The notes: generated from the letters alone by a model not told the origin. 64,000 nt of DNA from Paenibacillus rhizophilus (GCF_003854965.1 NZ_RQPI01000001.1:806001-870000); one strand, 5' to 3'. Positions 1 to 9,196 are shown, counted from the first letter of the stretch. A program made the numbers and translations.

Positions 1-421
1 ATCCGAATTTTCGGTACAATCCTTGCCCGCTTAGGTTAAAGGGGAAGGTGAAGAGCACCATTTTGTAAAAATCGTTATGGCGGGCTTCCTCTTCAATAGA
101 AAGGAGGAGGACAGAGCCTATACCTTGCCCCCGATAATCCCGGTGGATATAGATGGACAGATCAGCAACACCCTGATAAGCGCAGCGGTGAGAGTAGGGA
201 TTTAAAGAAGCCCAGCCGACAACCTGATGCTCGGCCACGGCCACTAACACCGCATGCCTTCCTTGATGCTCCTCGAACCATTTTTGGATATAATCCTGAT
301 TCTTCGTCTCAGTTTCAAGTGTAGCAATACGGTCCTCAATCCCTTGATTATAAATGAGCAGGATGTCATCCAAATCTTCCGTCTTTGCTGTTCGGATCGC
401 AACGTCACTTCGTACCATCAT
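1..421 (-). CDS. arsN1: GNAT N-acetyltransferase, ArsN1/phosphinothricin acetyltransferase-like (3' end outside window)
   Basis: About 140 N-terminal codons are present; the gene runs off the left edge. The protein begins MMVRSDVAIRTAKTEDLDDI and carries the GNAT acetyl-CoA loop, YRGQGIGSVLL, after a strand typical of the family. The start at 421 is preceded by GGAGGG with a 5-nt spacer. It follows arsM by about 20 nt on the same strand, so the two are probably co-transcribed. The family acetylates the amino group of phosphinothricin or arsinothricin using acetyl-CoA. The arsenic neighbours favour arsinothricin (ArsN1), but that substrate assignment rests on context only; a general GNAT amino-acid acetyltransferase is the alternative. 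Confidence 0.75.
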   Translation of the reverse strand, partial: MMVRSDVAIRTAKTEDLDDILLIYNQGIEDRIATLETETKNQDYIQKWFEEHQGRHAVLVAVAEHQVVGWASLNPYSHRCAYQGVADLSIYIHRDYRGQGIGSVLLLSIEEEARHNDFYKMVLFTFPFNLSGQGLYRKFG

Positions 422-441
422 TTTATCCCTCCAACTCGTCA

Positions 442-1251
442 TTACGGTTTAACTGCTTCGATGACTGCCGAAACAATATATTGCTCGATATTCGTTCCAG
501 GTACCCAATCTTTGATAAAAGCCTTGGATTCGTCTTTGGGCTGGATAGAGATGTCAGTAAACCCGCTGCTGTGCAGCATTTCCTCAATCTCATGAATCGA
601 GGAGGCGCCGGAAATGCAGCCCGAATACAATTCAGTCAAATCATTTTTGATTTCAACGGGCAGCTCGGCCGCAGTAACAATATCGGAAATCGCCAGGCGT
701 CCACCAGTCTCCAGCACCCGATAAGCCTCTTTAAAGACCTGCTGTTTGTCAGGAGAAAGATTGATCACACAGTTGGAAATAATGACGTTCACAGAGTGGT
801 CTGCTACCGGAAGGTGCTCGATCTCACCAAGCCGGAAGTTCGTATTGGTAAACTTTCCTTTTTCAGCGTTGCTGCGTGCCCGGCTAACCATTTCCGGTGT
901 CATGTCAACGCCAATCACTTTTCCGGTTTCACCCACCTGCCGAGAAGCCAAAAAGCAGTCAAAGCCGCCGCCGCTTCCCAGATCCAGCACAACCTCTCCG
1001 GGTTGGAGCTCGGCAATCGCTTGCGGGTTTCCGCAGCCAAGCCCCAGATTAGCCCCTTCCGGAACCTCCGATAATTCATCCGTCGAATAGCCTAATTTTG
1101 CCGATATCTCATTAAAATCAGAAGGGGTATCGCAGCAGCTGTCAGATGCACAGCAGGAAGTGGAGGTCCTGGACGGCCTTACCGCAACCTTGCTATATCT
1201 TGCGCGAACATTCTGTCTGATTTCATCATGCGAAGCATTGTTCATGCTCAT
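442..1251 (-). CDS. arsM: Arsenite S-adenosylmethionine methyltransferase
   Basis: A 269-aa class I SAM-dependent methyltransferase. The SAM-binding motif VLDLGSGGGFDCFLASR lies near residue 90, followed by GVDMTPEMV and ISNCVINLSPDK. Conserved cysteines of the ArsM family are visible: an N-terminal CCASDSCC cluster, one in SNCVINL and one in YSGCISGA. ArsM methylates As(III) to methyl- and dimethylarsenicals in the cytoplasm. The gene sits 12 nt downstream of a Cys-rich MarR regulator and upstream of an arsN1-like acetyltransferase, giving a likely regulator-arsM-arsN1 operon. No arsenite efflux pump or arsenate reductase is visible here. Confidence 0.93.
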   Translation of the reverse strand: MSMNNASHDEIRQNVRARYSKVAVRPSRTSTSCCASDSCCDTPSDFNEISAKLGYSTDELSEVPEGANLGLGCGNPQAIAELQPGEVVLDLGSGGGFDCFLASRQVGETGKVIGVDMTPEMVSRARSNAEKGKFTNTNFRLGEIEHLPVADHSVNVIISNCVINLSPDKQQVFKEAYRVLETGGRLAISDIVTAAELPVEIKNDLTELYSGCISGASSIHEIEEMLHSSGFTDISIQPKDESKAFIKDWVPGTNIEQYIVSAVIEAVKP

Positions 1252-1263
1252 CTCTCCTTAGAT

Positions 1264-1719
1264 TTAGGATTCACTTTTAATCGGCTGGCAGCACCGATCA
1301 GATTTGGCCATCGCTTCATTCATGAGCTGGATCGACCGTATGATCGTGTCTTTTTCAAACTCGCTCATATACGAAAAGACTTCATCCAAATAAGCATTCA
1401 TCTGCTGATCAATGGTGGTTGCTGCATATTTGCCTTGAACGGTAAGGGAGAGCGTATAAACGCGCCGGTCAGTAAGATCGGGAGACTTTGACAACAGTCC
1501 CATCTTGATGAGTGATTGCACCTGCCGGCTAAATGTGGTGATATCCGTTCCGAGGGTTTCCGCGATCTGCTGCATGGATGGGTTATTTTGGCGGTCCACC
1601 TCATACAGAATGTGGCTCTGAACGGGGGTGATATCACAGCCGCCAATCGTACAGCAATTTTTATTAAGCAGTCCAAAACGTCTGGTCATAATTTGAAAAA
1701 GCTCGCGAGCATTTTGCAA
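1264..1719 (-). CDS. MarR-family winged-helix regulator with cysteine clusters, probable arsenic-responsive repressor
   Basis: A 151-aa MarR protein. The winged helix is recognisable in PSMQQIAETLGTDITTFSRQ and in the wing SPDLTDRRVYTLSLT. Unusual for MarR are the NCCTIGGC motif near residue 21 and RCC near the C-terminus (SDRCCQP), which could ligate As(III). The TTG start at 1719 has AGAGGTG seven nt upstream. It is first in the arsM operon and divergent from an SDR gene. A pseudo-palindrome occurs upstream of each divergent gene, as expected for an autoregulated divergent repressor. Arsenic sensing is inferred from the cysteines and the neighbours. Confidence 0.82.
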   Translation of the reverse strand: MQNARELFQIMTRRFGLLNKNCCTIGGCDITPVQSHILYEVDRQNNPSMQQIAETLGTDITTFSRQVQSLIKMGLLSKSPDLTDRRVYTLSLTVQGKYAATTIDQQMNAYLDEVFSYMSEFEKDTIIRSIQLMNEAMAKSDRCCQPIKSES

Positions 1720-1755
1720 GGGAATTCACCTCTGCTTTTGTTATACCCCATATCT

Positions 1756-1768
1756 TTGTAATTTGCAA
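1756..1768. promoter_or_regulatory. Putative MarR operator (arsM side)
   Basis: The 13-mer TTGTAATTTGCAA fits the symmetric pattern TTGnAAnTTnCAA and lies 37 nt upstream of the marR start. Its exact reverse complement occurs at 1875-1887 on the other side of the divergent region. Position and symmetry suggest a MarR dimer site; this is inference. Confidence 0.5.
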
Positions 1769-1874
1769 TTAAAAATGTAGGTTTGGAAATGAAAAGAATA
1801 TCATAATCTTAAATAAAACTGTGTATATATTGCTTTTAAACGTTAAACATCATCATGTCATTCAAAAATTATAC

Positions 1875-1887
1875 TTGCAAATTACAA
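1875..1887. promoter_or_regulatory. Putative MarR operator (SDR side)
   Basis: TTGCAAATTACAA is the exact reverse complement of the site at 1756-1768 and lies about 50 nt upstream of the favoured SDR start. Its presence here argues against an SDR start further upstream, which would place the operator inside the coding sequence. Confidence 0.5.
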
Positions 1888-1938
1888 ATTAAATGCAATA
1901 CAATACCCTATAACAACCTAACTTGTGGAGGGATGCTT

Positions 1939-2667
1939 GTGTGTTTTTCCAATAAATTATTTATTGTTTCCGGATCAAACTCAGGTATTGGCAAAGCGTG
2001 TGCTGAATTATTGCTTGAGAGTGAGGCAACGGTGATGGGGTTAGATATTAAAACCAATACAATAAGTCATTCCAATTACATACATTATTCCGTTGATGTA
2101 AGAGATGAAGAACAAATAATGGCCGTTATTACCGAAATCCACACGAAATATGGAAAGATTGAAGGTCTTGCAAACTGTGCAGGGATTTTTGCAAACTCAA
2201 AACCTTTTTATGAATTAAGTTTAGCTGAGTGGAATGGCGTAATCGGAACGAACCTTTCCGGGGTATTTATCCTTTCTAAATATGTTGCTCAAAAAATGAT
2301 TCCATATAAGGCTGGGAAAATCGTGAATATCAGTTGTATCCGTTCGAAAATATTCAGACCCCATATGGCGGATTACGCTGCAGCTAAGGGAGGGGTTGTC
2401 GCTTTGACATCGGCAATGGCGCTAGACTTAGCTCCTTATCATATAACTGTGAATTCTGTTGCTCCTGGTTTTACCTATACAGGAATGACTGCCGAGTCTT
2501 TCGATATCCCTGAGATACGGAGATCTTCGGAAGAATTAATTCCGGCTGGAAGAATAGCGGAACCTAAGGATATTGCCAATGTCGTTTTATTTTTATTATC
2601 GGATAAGGCCAATTATATTAACGGTGAGACCATATTTGCTGACGGCGGTTTTTCAAGCTTAAAATAA
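1939..2667 (+). CDS. Short-chain dehydrogenase/reductase (classical SDR)
   Basis: About 242 aa from a GTG start, chosen because GGAGGG lies 6 nt upstream; an ATG two codons earlier almost touches that site. The Rossmann motif GSNSGIGKA, the NCAG motif, the catalytic Ser in VNISCIRSK and the YAAAK pair (YxxxK) are present, and the C-terminal PAGRIAEPKDIANVVLFLLS is typical of the 3-oxoacyl-ACP reductase-like classical SDRs. It reduces or oxidises a carbonyl/alcohol with NAD(P)H; the substrate is unknown. The gene is divergent from the arsenic-type marR and may share its control. Confidence 0.85.
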   Translation: MCFSNKLFIVSGSNSGIGKACAELLLESEATVMGLDIKTNTISHSNYIHYSVDVRDEEQIMAVITEIHTKYGKIEGLANCAGIFANSKPFYELSLAEWNGVIGTNLSGVFILSKYVAQKMIPYKAGKIVNISCIRSKIFRPHMADYAAAKGGVVALTSAMALDLAPYHITVNSVAPGFTYTGMTAESFDIPEIRRSSEELIPAGRIAEPKDIANVVLFLLSDKANYINGETIFADGGFSSLK

Positions 2668-2746
2668 ACCAAGAAGAATGATAACAGCGGAGCAGAAGAT
2701 GTAAAAGGATTTCAGAATTCAAGTGATGAGGAGTGTCGGGCATAGT

Positions 2747-3049
2747 ATGAAATTTCGCGAATCCGGAATGCCATCCGAGACTTTATGGGAGACTTTTTTT
2801 GATCCGGCAGAGACTCTGCGATTAATGGGAATGACCAATGACATTCAACTTTGGATTGACGTAGGGTGTGGCTATGGAACATTCTTATTGCCAGGAAGTC
2901 TCATCATTTAAGGCTGCGCGGTTGGAATGGATATCGATTCATCGGCTTTGGAAATCTGTAATCAGAAGCTCAGGGGCCAGAATATCCAAAATGTAAAGCT
3001 GATGCTAACGGATATCTCAGAAATGGATTACTCGGATACGGATTATTGA
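2747..3049 (+). pseudogene. Class I SAM methyltransferase remnant, frameshifted and truncated
   Basis: From the ATG at 2747 the frame reads a methyltransferase N-terminus ending in WIDVGCGYGTFLLPG, the SAM-binding glycine loop. It then stops at about 2911. Another frame continues the fold with VGMDIDSSALEICNQKLRG and MLTDISEMDY before a stop at 3047-3049. Motif I and the acidic loop are therefore split between frames and the C-terminal half of the domain is missing. It is a decayed gene with no known substrate. Confidence 0.7.
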
Positions 3050-3160
3050 TTCGTAAACCATAAAGAAAATGAGGAATACATAGACAACAAAGCAAAAAGG
3101 CAGGGAACAAACATTCACAGGTATGCTTTTTGTCGCTTTTTTACCCGAGTAAATAAATAG

Positions 3161-3193
3161 AAGAAGGGGTCTTTACGAGCCCGCTTCTTTTTT
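3161..3193 (+). terminator. Rho-independent terminator downstream of the methyltransferase remnant
   Basis: The stem AAGAAG...CTTCTT is extended by GGG/CCC with one bulge and is followed by a run of T. It separates the decayed methyltransferase from the UvrA-like gene. Confidence 0.55.
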
Positions 3194-3343
3194 GTTGACT
3201 AATGAATTAGTGGAAGCTATAGCATCAACTCCCTAGTTAGAACAATGACAGGTACAAGTTCGGGCTGCCCGACTTTCTATGCACGATGAATGGTACAATG
3301 TGAATAAAAGTAGAAATTTAAACTACCCGGAGGGATGGGAAGC

Positions 3344-5599
3344 ATGAGCGAATCCAATCAGGAGTATATCGTAATCTCGGGTGCGAGGGAAAATAATCTT
3401 AAGAACGTATCCTTGCGCATTCCCAAGCGGAAAATCACTATCTTCACCGGGGTATCCGGATCCGGCAAGTCATCGATCGTCTTCGATACGATCGCCGCAG
3501 AATCCACGCGATTGCTGAATGAGAACTTCAGCATGTTCGTGCGAAATTTCCTGCCCCGCGTTCCTCAGCCGGATACGGACGCGATCGAGAACCTGAGCAT
3601 GGCTGTTATTGTGGATCAGAAGCGGCTAGGCGGCGGTTCTCATTCCACAATGGGCACGATTACCGATATCTCTCCCATTCTCCGTCTTCTCTTCTCCCGA
3701 GTAGGTCAGCCCTATGTTGGACAAGCGCACATGTTCTCGTTTAACGATCCGCAAGGCATGTGTCCCGAATGCAACGGGACCGGTCGCAGGCTGGGCGTCG
3801 ACATGAGCAAGGCGCTGGACAAGTCAAAGTCGTTGAATGAAGGGGCAATCATGCTGCCGGACTATAGGGTGGACGGCTGGGAATGGAACATGATCGTGCA
3901 GTCGGGGTTCTTCGACCTAGGCAAGAAGCTGAGCGATTATTCGGATGAGGAGCTGGAGCAGCTGCTGTACGCCAAGGCGAGGAAAGTGGAGATGGATTTC
4001 GCTGGGAAGGCAGTGAATATTACGGTGGAGGGCGTCATCGAAAAGTTCACCAACAAGTACATCAAGCAGGATGTGAAGACGAAATCCGAGCGCACACAAC
4101 GAGCAGTTGCGCCGTTCATCTCCGAGGGTCCCTGCACCAGCTGCCGAGGCGCGAGACTCAGTCAGGCCGCGCTTGGCTGCAGGATCAATGGACGGGGCAT
4201 TGCGGAGCTGTCTTCCATGGAGGTCGGACAGCTCATCCGCGTCATTCGGGAGATTGACGACCCGATTGCCGCGCCGATTGTCAAGTCGCTGACGGAGCGG
4301 CTGCAGCACTTGGTGGATATCGGACTTGACTACTTGACGCTGGACCGTGAGACGGATACTTTGTCCGGCGGCGAGTCGCAGCGCGTCAAGATGGTGAAGC
4401 ACCTGAGCGGCAGTCTGGTTGATGTCACTTACATCTTCGATGAGCCCAGCATTGGCTTGCACCCCCGTGATGTACACCGGTTAAATGGATTGCTTCAGAA
4501 GCTGCGCGACAAGGGCAATACCGTGATTGTCGTCGAGCATGATCCCGACGTGATCAAGTTGGCGGATCATATCGTCGACGTCGGGCCTCACGCCGGCAGC
4601 CACGGAGGTACCATCGTGTATGAAGGAAGCTTTCAGGGCCTGCTGGAGGCAGGTACACTGACTGGCAGCCATATGAAGCGGCCGCTCCAGCTGAAGCGCG
4701 ATTGCAGGCAGCCATCCGGCAAGCTGTCCATCAAGGATGCCCAACTTCACAACCTGCGGAACGTGAGTGTAGATATTCCAACCGGAGTGCTGACAGCAGT
4801 TACGGGTGTCGCCGGCTCAGGCAAGAGTACGCTGATTAACGAAGTATTCCTCAGCCAGCATCCGGATGCGATCGTCATCGACCAATCGGCGGTAGGCGTG
4901 TCAACACGCTCGAATCCCGCGACCTACACGGGCATTATGGATGATGTGCGCAAGGCGTTTGCTTCCGCGAACAAGGTGAGCCAAGGCTTGTTCAGCTTCA
5001 ACTCGAAGGGGGCTTGCGAGAACTGCCAAGGGCTGGGTGTGGTGTATACAGACCTTGCATTCCTCGAGAGCGTGAAGCTGCCATGCGAAGTATGCGGAGG
5101 TAGAAGGTTCAAGGAAGAGGTGCTCGCGTACAAGCTGAACGGCAAGTCCATTGCAGATGTGCTGGAGATGACGGTGGAGCAGGCATTGGATTTTTTTCAG
5201 CTAAAAGAGGTTGTGCGCAAGCTCCAGGCGATGAGTGATGTGGGGCTGAACTATATTACACTTGGCCAGCCGCTCAGCACGCTCTCGGGCGGGGAATGCC
5301 AGCGCATCAAGCTTGCAAGCGAGCTGCATAAGAAGGGCAGCATCTACGTGATGGACGAGCCGACGACCGGCCTGCATATGTCAGATATCGGTCACCTTCT
5401 GGGGATCATGAACCGCCTCGTGGATGCCGGCAATACCGTGATTGTCATCGAGCACAACCTCAATGTGATCAACCAAGCGGATTGGATCATCGATATGGGA
5501 CCGGATGGAGGCAGCAATGGCGGTCAGGTGGTGTTCGAGGGTACACCGGCGCAGATCATCCATGCGGAACAGTCGATCACGGGAAGATACTTGATGTAA
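3344..5599 (+). CDS. UvrA-like excinuclease ATPase, short (class II/drug-resistance type)
   Basis: About 751 aa, well below the roughly 940-950 aa of housekeeping UvrA. Two ABC ATPase halves are visible: Walker A GVSGSGKSSIVFD near residue 37 and GVAGSGKSTLI near residue 490. Signature motifs LSGGESQRV and LSGGECQRI are each followed by Walker B segments (FDEPSIGLH, MDEPTTGLH). Zinc-binding CxxC pairs are present (CPECNGTG, CTSCRGAR, CENCQGLG, CEVCGGRR). The compact size matches UvrA2/DrrC-like proteins that lack part of the UvrB-binding insertion and are linked to resistance to DNA-intercalating drugs. The ATG at 3344 has GGAGGG 9 nt upstream; an ATG at 3335 touches that site. Its role in repair versus drug tolerance cannot be told from the sequence. 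Confidence 0.85.
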   Translation: MSESNQEYIVISGARENNLKNVSLRIPKRKITIFTGVSGSGKSSIVFDTIAAESTRLLNENFSMFVRNFLPRVPQPDTDAIENLSMAVIVDQKRLGGGSHSTMGTITDISPILRLLFSRVGQPYVGQAHMFSFNDPQGMCPECNGTGRRLGVDMSKALDKSKSLNEGAIMLPDYRVDGWEWNMIVQSGFFDLGKKLSDYSDEELEQLLYAKARKVEMDFAGKAVNITVEGVIEKFTNKYIKQDVKTKSERTQRAVAPFISEGPCTSCRGARLSQAALGCRINGRGIAELSSMEVGQLIRVIREIDDPIAAPIVKSLTERLQHLVDIGLDYLTLDRETDTLSGGESQRVKMVKHLSGSLVDVTYIFDEPSIGLHPRDVHRLNGLLQKLRDKGNTVIVVEHDPDVIKLADHIVDVGPHAGSHGGTIVYEGSFQGLLEAGTLTGSHMKRPLQLKRDCRQPSGKLSIKDAQLHNLRNVSVDIPTGVLTAVTGVAGSGKSTLINEVFLSQHPDAIVIDQSAVGVSTRSNPATYTGIMDDVRKAFASANKVSQGLFSFNSKGACENCQGLGVVYTDLAFLESVKLPCEVCGGRRFKEEVLAYKLNGKSIADVLEMTVEQALDFFQLKEVVRKLQAMSDVGLNYITLGQPLSTLSGGECQRIKLASELHKKGSIYVMDEPTTGLHMSDIGHLLGIMNRLVDAGNTVIVIEHNLNVINQADWIIDMGPDGGSNGGQVVFEGTPAQIIHAEQSITGRYLM

Positions 5600-5725
5600 T
5601 GTATCAAATCCAAATTTAGTAAGTTAAGGGATTCGTAATTTCTTAAGCATGACAAGGAGAACATAGTCGAGGACAAGAACTTGTTCCCTTTAATCTTCTG
5701 CTAATTAACGTCACTTTTATCGAAT

Positions 5726-6404
5726 TTAGCCAACTTTTTTGTATCTCTCGACCTTGCCCAGAAGTACAGGGCTATTCCCGCGATGGTGAACATTCCCCCC
5801 AGCAAAAACTGTTGTCGCTCCGATGGATTTTAACAAAAGGTTAAAAAGAAAATGCCAAAAAATCGTTGGTATGATCGCGAGCAAAACGAAATATATCCAA
5901 TCCGCTGGACGATAATCAGTTTGTGAGAATAAGTTGATCAATGAGTAAACGAGCATGACGCTCCCACCAATAAAAACACGATCACACTATAGAAATTAGC
6001 CGGTATTTTATGACTCACTTTTTGTCCTGCAAGCATATAGACTGACATCGAAACGGTCCCCAATAATGACAGCCCATCTCTAATAAAACCTCTCTGGAAA
6101 CGCCAATGTCCCCCCATGCTATAATCAATGACCCCACAACCGCAGCGATCATGCACACTGATGAGAGGATCGTAACCCGTTCTTTAAAAAGATAATAAGA
6201 GCCTATCATGACAAACAAAGGTTGCAAATTCAGGATGACCATAGAACTGGCAACCGAGGTATACAATAAGGATTCCATCCAAAACAATAAGTGTAATCTA
6301 AGAAACAATTGGTTACGAATGGTAAAATACTGGGGATGGGAATATGAAGTCTCCGTTAAAACACCACAGCTTTGGTTCACGATGATACCTTTAAAAAACA
6401 TCAA
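5726..6404 (-). pseudogene. EamA/DMT-family membrane transporter, broken in several frames
   Basis: Read from 6404 downward, three overlapping frames together reconstruct a drug/metabolite transporter. The first contains SSMVILNLQPLFVMIGSYYL and KERVTILSSVCMIAAVVGSL, a typical EamA core. The second has LSLLGTVSMSVYMLAGQKV and the third WIYFVLLAIIPTIFWHFLFN. At least two frameshifts separate them and the N-terminus is missing. It is not expected to be functional. It lies between the UvrA-like gene (plus strand) and promoter module A. Confidence 0.75.
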
Positions 6405-6515
6405 AATATTACACCCATGAAATATCGGAAATTAAAAAAGTATTGAGTTTCGATGTTAAATTAAGAATGAGTACTCTTAAACAACAACTTTCCAGATAAG
6501 AATTTATGTATCAAG

Positions 6516-6552
6516 AAGGCCAGGTATTTTCGTTACCTGGCCTTTACTTTTT
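6516..6552 (+). terminator. Rho-independent terminator hairpin
   Basis: A perfect 11-bp stem, AAGGCCAGGTA...TACCTGGCCTT, is followed by a T-rich tract. No intact plus-strand gene ends just upstream, so it may insulate promoter module A from upstream transcription or belong to a lost gene. Confidence 0.65.
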
Positions 6553-6600
6553 TGCTGTTGTGTATTTTTCTATCTAACTTAATCAACAATTACTATTGAT

Positions 6601-6700
6601 TTGTGGAGTAATCAACAAATTGCGTTCATTTAACCATTGAGAGTATCGTGTTTCTTTTTTATGATTATATACAGTTGTTGATTAATCATCAACGGTTCTT
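6601..6700 (+). promoter_or_regulatory. Promoter/operator module, copy A (upstream of secreted hydrolase)
   Basis: -35 TTGAGA (6637-6642), a 17-bp spacer and -10 TATGAT (6660-6665) are flanked by an upstream element (AGTAATCAACAAATTGCG) and a downstream palindrome GTTGAT-n5-ATCAAC (6677-6693). The core TTTAACCATTGA recurs in copies B, C and E and, altered, in D. The hydrolase start is about 95 nt beyond the -10. Repressor binding on both flanks of the promoter is inferred. Confidence 0.7.
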
Positions 6701-6761
6701 TTTTGTCGAGGTCAAAGGCGAGCATGCTTTTACAAAAAATGTTTGAAAGGGTGTTTTTAAA

Positions 6762-7841
6762 TTGAACAGAAAATCTATGATCAAACGTGGCCTTCACTTA
6801 CTTACAGTGATGGTACTGGGCGTGCTTGTATCGACGACTACCGTTTCATCCGCGACCACCGGTTCACCCGCAGCAGATAGCTTAACATGGGACAAGACCT
6901 TTCCTCAAAACAACAAGGTGACTGTTGAAAAAGTCTCATACACTAACAGACTTGGCATTAACATCGTCGCGGATATGTATCTTCCTAAAAACTTGAAAAG
7001 AGCAAAGAAATCTCCCGCAATCATTGTCGGACCCCCGTTCACTGGCGTGAAGGAACAGACGGCCGGCTTGTATGCCCAGGAGATGGCAGCACGGGGCTTT
7101 GTAACCCTGGCCTTTGACCCCTCCTACACTGGAGAAAGCGGCGGGCAACCGCGTAATATTGCTTCTCCGGACACGTTCGCCGAAGATTTCAGCGCCGCCG
7201 TGGACTTTTTGGGCACACGCCCGTTTGTGGACCGTAACCGTATTGGCGTCATCGGCGTTTGTGCCAGTGGCGGGTTCGCGGTCAGCGCTGCGCAGATTGA
7301 CCCCCGGCTGAAGGCCATCGCGACAGTTAGTATGTACGACATGGGCCGCGCCACCCGTGAGGGATTGGGGTTAGCGGTTACACCGAACGATGTAATGACC
7401 AAGGAAGAACAGATGAAAGCTCTTGAAGAAGCCGCTGAACAGCGCTGGACCGATTTTGAGAGCGGACAGATAAATTACGGCGGCGTAACTTCAGTGGAAC
7501 TAAAACCCTCAGCAGAAGCAGCAGTCCGAGAGTTCTCTGAATACTACGGTACGCCAAGGGGATATCACCCCCGCTCATTGCCCTACAGCCTTACTAGCAG
7601 AGGGGCGCTCGTGAACTTTTACCCGTTCGAGCATATTGAGACGATTTCTCCGCGTCCACTTCTGTTCATCGCTGGCGAGAATGCCCACTCCAGATACTAC
7701 AGCGAAGACGCCTTCAAGCTGGCGGGCGAACCGAAGGAACTCTATATTGTTCCAGGCGCAGGGCATGTGGATCTGTACGACAAAATGGAGTACATCCCGT
7801 TCAACAAGCTCGAGTCCTTCTTCAAAGCAAATCTGAAGTAA
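6762..7841 (+). CDS. Secreted alpha/beta hydrolase, dienelactone hydrolase-like
   Basis: 359 aa from a TTG start with GAAAGGGTG upstream. Residues 1-31 form a signal peptide (basic N-terminus, hydrophobic stretch, SSATTGSPAA). The alpha/beta hydrolase fold follows, with a nucleophile elbow GVCASGGF, in which Cys probably takes the nucleophile position as in dienelactone hydrolases. A late GAGHVDLYD supplies the catalytic His. It is clearly paralogous to the cytoplasmic protein at 32822-33760, sharing GVKEQ-AGLYA and RGFVTLAFD. The substrate is unknown. It is under promoter module A and so probably belongs to the same regulon as the alcohol dehydrogenase and SDR downstream. Confidence 0.82.
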   Translation: MNRKSMIKRGLHLLTVMVLGVLVSTTTVSSATTGSPAADSLTWDKTFPQNNKVTVEKVSYTNRLGINIVADMYLPKNLKRAKKSPAIIVGPPFTGVKEQTAGLYAQEMAARGFVTLAFDPSYTGESGGQPRNIASPDTFAEDFSAAVDFLGTRPFVDRNRIGVIGVCASGGFAVSAAQIDPRLKAIATVSMYDMGRATREGLGLAVTPNDVMTKEEQMKALEEAAEQRWTDFESGQINYGGVTSVELKPSAEAAVREFSEYYGTPRGYHPRSLPYSLTSRGALVNFYPFEHIETISPRPLLFIAGENAHSRYYSEDAFKLAGEPKELYIVPGAGHVDLYDKMEYIPFNKLESFFKANLK

Positions 7842-7906
7842 AAATAAGGCTTGTGTTGAAGATAGTAGAGAGCTTTGCGTGCCAATGGCACGTTGAGTGA
7901 AACGCT

Positions 7907-7945
7907 GTGTGAATCCCGCATATCTTGTCGGGATTCACACTTTTT
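7907..7945 (+). terminator. Rho-independent terminator of the secreted hydrolase gene
   Basis: A 12-bp perfect stem GTGTGAATCCCG...CGGGATTCACAC is followed by TTTTTG, 66 nt after the hydrolase stop. Confidence 0.85.
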
Positions 7946-7995
7946 GTTTGAATAGAATTCCATACGGCTAAGATTAACCAACATTTTTTATTGTT

Positions 7996-8085
7996 TTGTT
8001 GAATAAACAACATGTTGCGTTCTTTTAACCATTGAAAGCATTTTGATTCTGTTTATTATTGTAACCATAAGTTAAATCATTTTGC
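7996..8085 (+). promoter_or_regulatory. Promoter/operator module, copy B (upstream of alcohol dehydrogenase)
   Basis: The upstream palindrome TTGTTGAATAAACAAC (7996-8011) is followed by TTTTAACCATTGAAA, giving -35 TTGAAA (8032-8037), a 16-bp spacer and -10 TATTAT (8054-8059). The downstream operator half is degenerate (GTTAAATCATTT). The dehydrogenase ATG lies about 90 nt beyond the -10, the same spacing as in copies A and C. Confidence 0.7.
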
Positions 8086-8146
8086 TTCTAACATTCTGAC
8101 TTAATTAGCAAAGGACCAATAATTTATAGATTGCAGGAGGTTATAT

Positions 8147-9196
8147 ATGATTATTGCTGATGCACGTGCTGTATACAGTCCAGAAGGTCCGTTCAAACTG
8201 ACTATTATCGAGCGAAGGGATCTTGAGCCGCATGATGTCCTCATTGAGATTAAATACGCTGGTGTTTGCCACTCCGACATTCACACAGCTCGCGGCGATT
8301 GGGGGCCGGTAAACTATCCTCTTGTTCCGGGACACGAGATAGCAGGAATTGTCATTCGGGTTGGTTCGGAAGTCACAAAGTTCACTGTGGGCGACCGGGT
8401 AGGAGTAGGTTGTATGGTTGACTCCTGCGGAGAATGTGATAACTGCCATAAGGGAGAGGAGCAGTATTGCCTCAATGGCATGACGGGCACCTATGCGGCT
8501 ATCGACAGGTATGGGCAATTTACGCAGGGAGGTTATTCTACCCACATTGTCGTAACCGAAGATTTCGTACTCCGAATTCCTGATGGTATTGAGCTTGATG
8601 TCGCTGCTCCGCTGCTCTGTGCTGGCATCACGACATACTCGCCGCTGCGTCATTGGGAAGCTGCGCCTGGCAAAAGAATAGCTGTTGTTGGACTTGGCGG
8701 GCTTGGACACATGGCTGTAAAGCTAGCTCATGCTATGGGGGCTGAGGTTACTGTATTATCACAAACTTTGAAGAAGAAAGAAGACGGGTTGGGACTTGGC
8801 GCAGACCATTATTATGCCACGAGCGATCCGGAGACGTTTAAGCAACTGGCTGGTTCGTTTGACCTCATCGTGAATACCGTGAGCGCGAAGATTGATATTA
8901 GTGCCTACCTTTCGCTGCTGGCGACGGATGGTACACTGGTCAACGTCGGTGCACCAGCGGAGCCGTTATCCGTTAACGTATTCTCACTCATCTTGGATCG
9001 TCGGTCGTTTGCCGGATCGATGATCGGTGGAATTCGCGAAACGCAGGAAATGCTTGACTTCTGCGCTGAACACCGCATTGCTCCGGAAATCGAGGTTATT
9101 TCCGCCAATCAGATCGATGAAGCCTGGGAACGCGTTCTAGCTTCAGATGTCCGGTATCGATTTGTGATCGACATCAGCACGATGGGGAATGAATAA
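8147..9196 (+). CDS. Zinc-dependent alcohol dehydrogenase, NADP-type cinnamyl/YahK-like
   Basis: 349 aa of the medium-chain dehydrogenase family. Catalytic zinc ligands lie in [15 protein letters not shown] (Cys, near residue 40) and GHEIAGIV (His-Glu). The structural zinc loop is [15 protein letters not shown]. The cofactor motif [13 protein letters not shown] lies near residue 185. This pattern matches broad-specificity aldehyde reductases of the YahK/cinnamyl alcohol dehydrogenase group. The start has GCAGGAGG at the right spacing. It is expressed from promoter module B and ends before a terminator, so it is probably monocistronic. The physiological substrate is unknown; an aldehyde detoxification role is inferred from the neighbours. 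Confidence 0.9.
   Translation: MIIADARAVYSPEGPFKLTIIERRDLEPHDVLIEIKYAGVCHSDIHTARGDWGPVNYPLVPGHEIAGIVIRVGSEVTKFTVGDRVGVGCMVDSCGECDNCHKGEEQYCLNGMTGTYAAIDRYGQFTQGGYSTHIVVTEDFVLRIPDGIELDVAAPLLCAGITTYSPLRHWEAAPGKRIAVVGLGGLGHMAVKLAHAMGAEVTVLSQTLKKKEDGLGLGADHYYATSDPETFKQLAGSFDLIVNTVSAKIDISAYLSLLATDGTLVNVGAPAEPLSVNVFSLILDRRSFAGSMIGGIRETQEMLDFCAEHRIAPEIEVISANQIDEAWERVLASDVRYRFVIDISTMGNE

Noticed and set aside
1855..1938. N-terminal extension of the SDR gene
   Set aside because: The extension contains the operator-like palindrome, has no homology, and a good ribosome site lies just before 1939.
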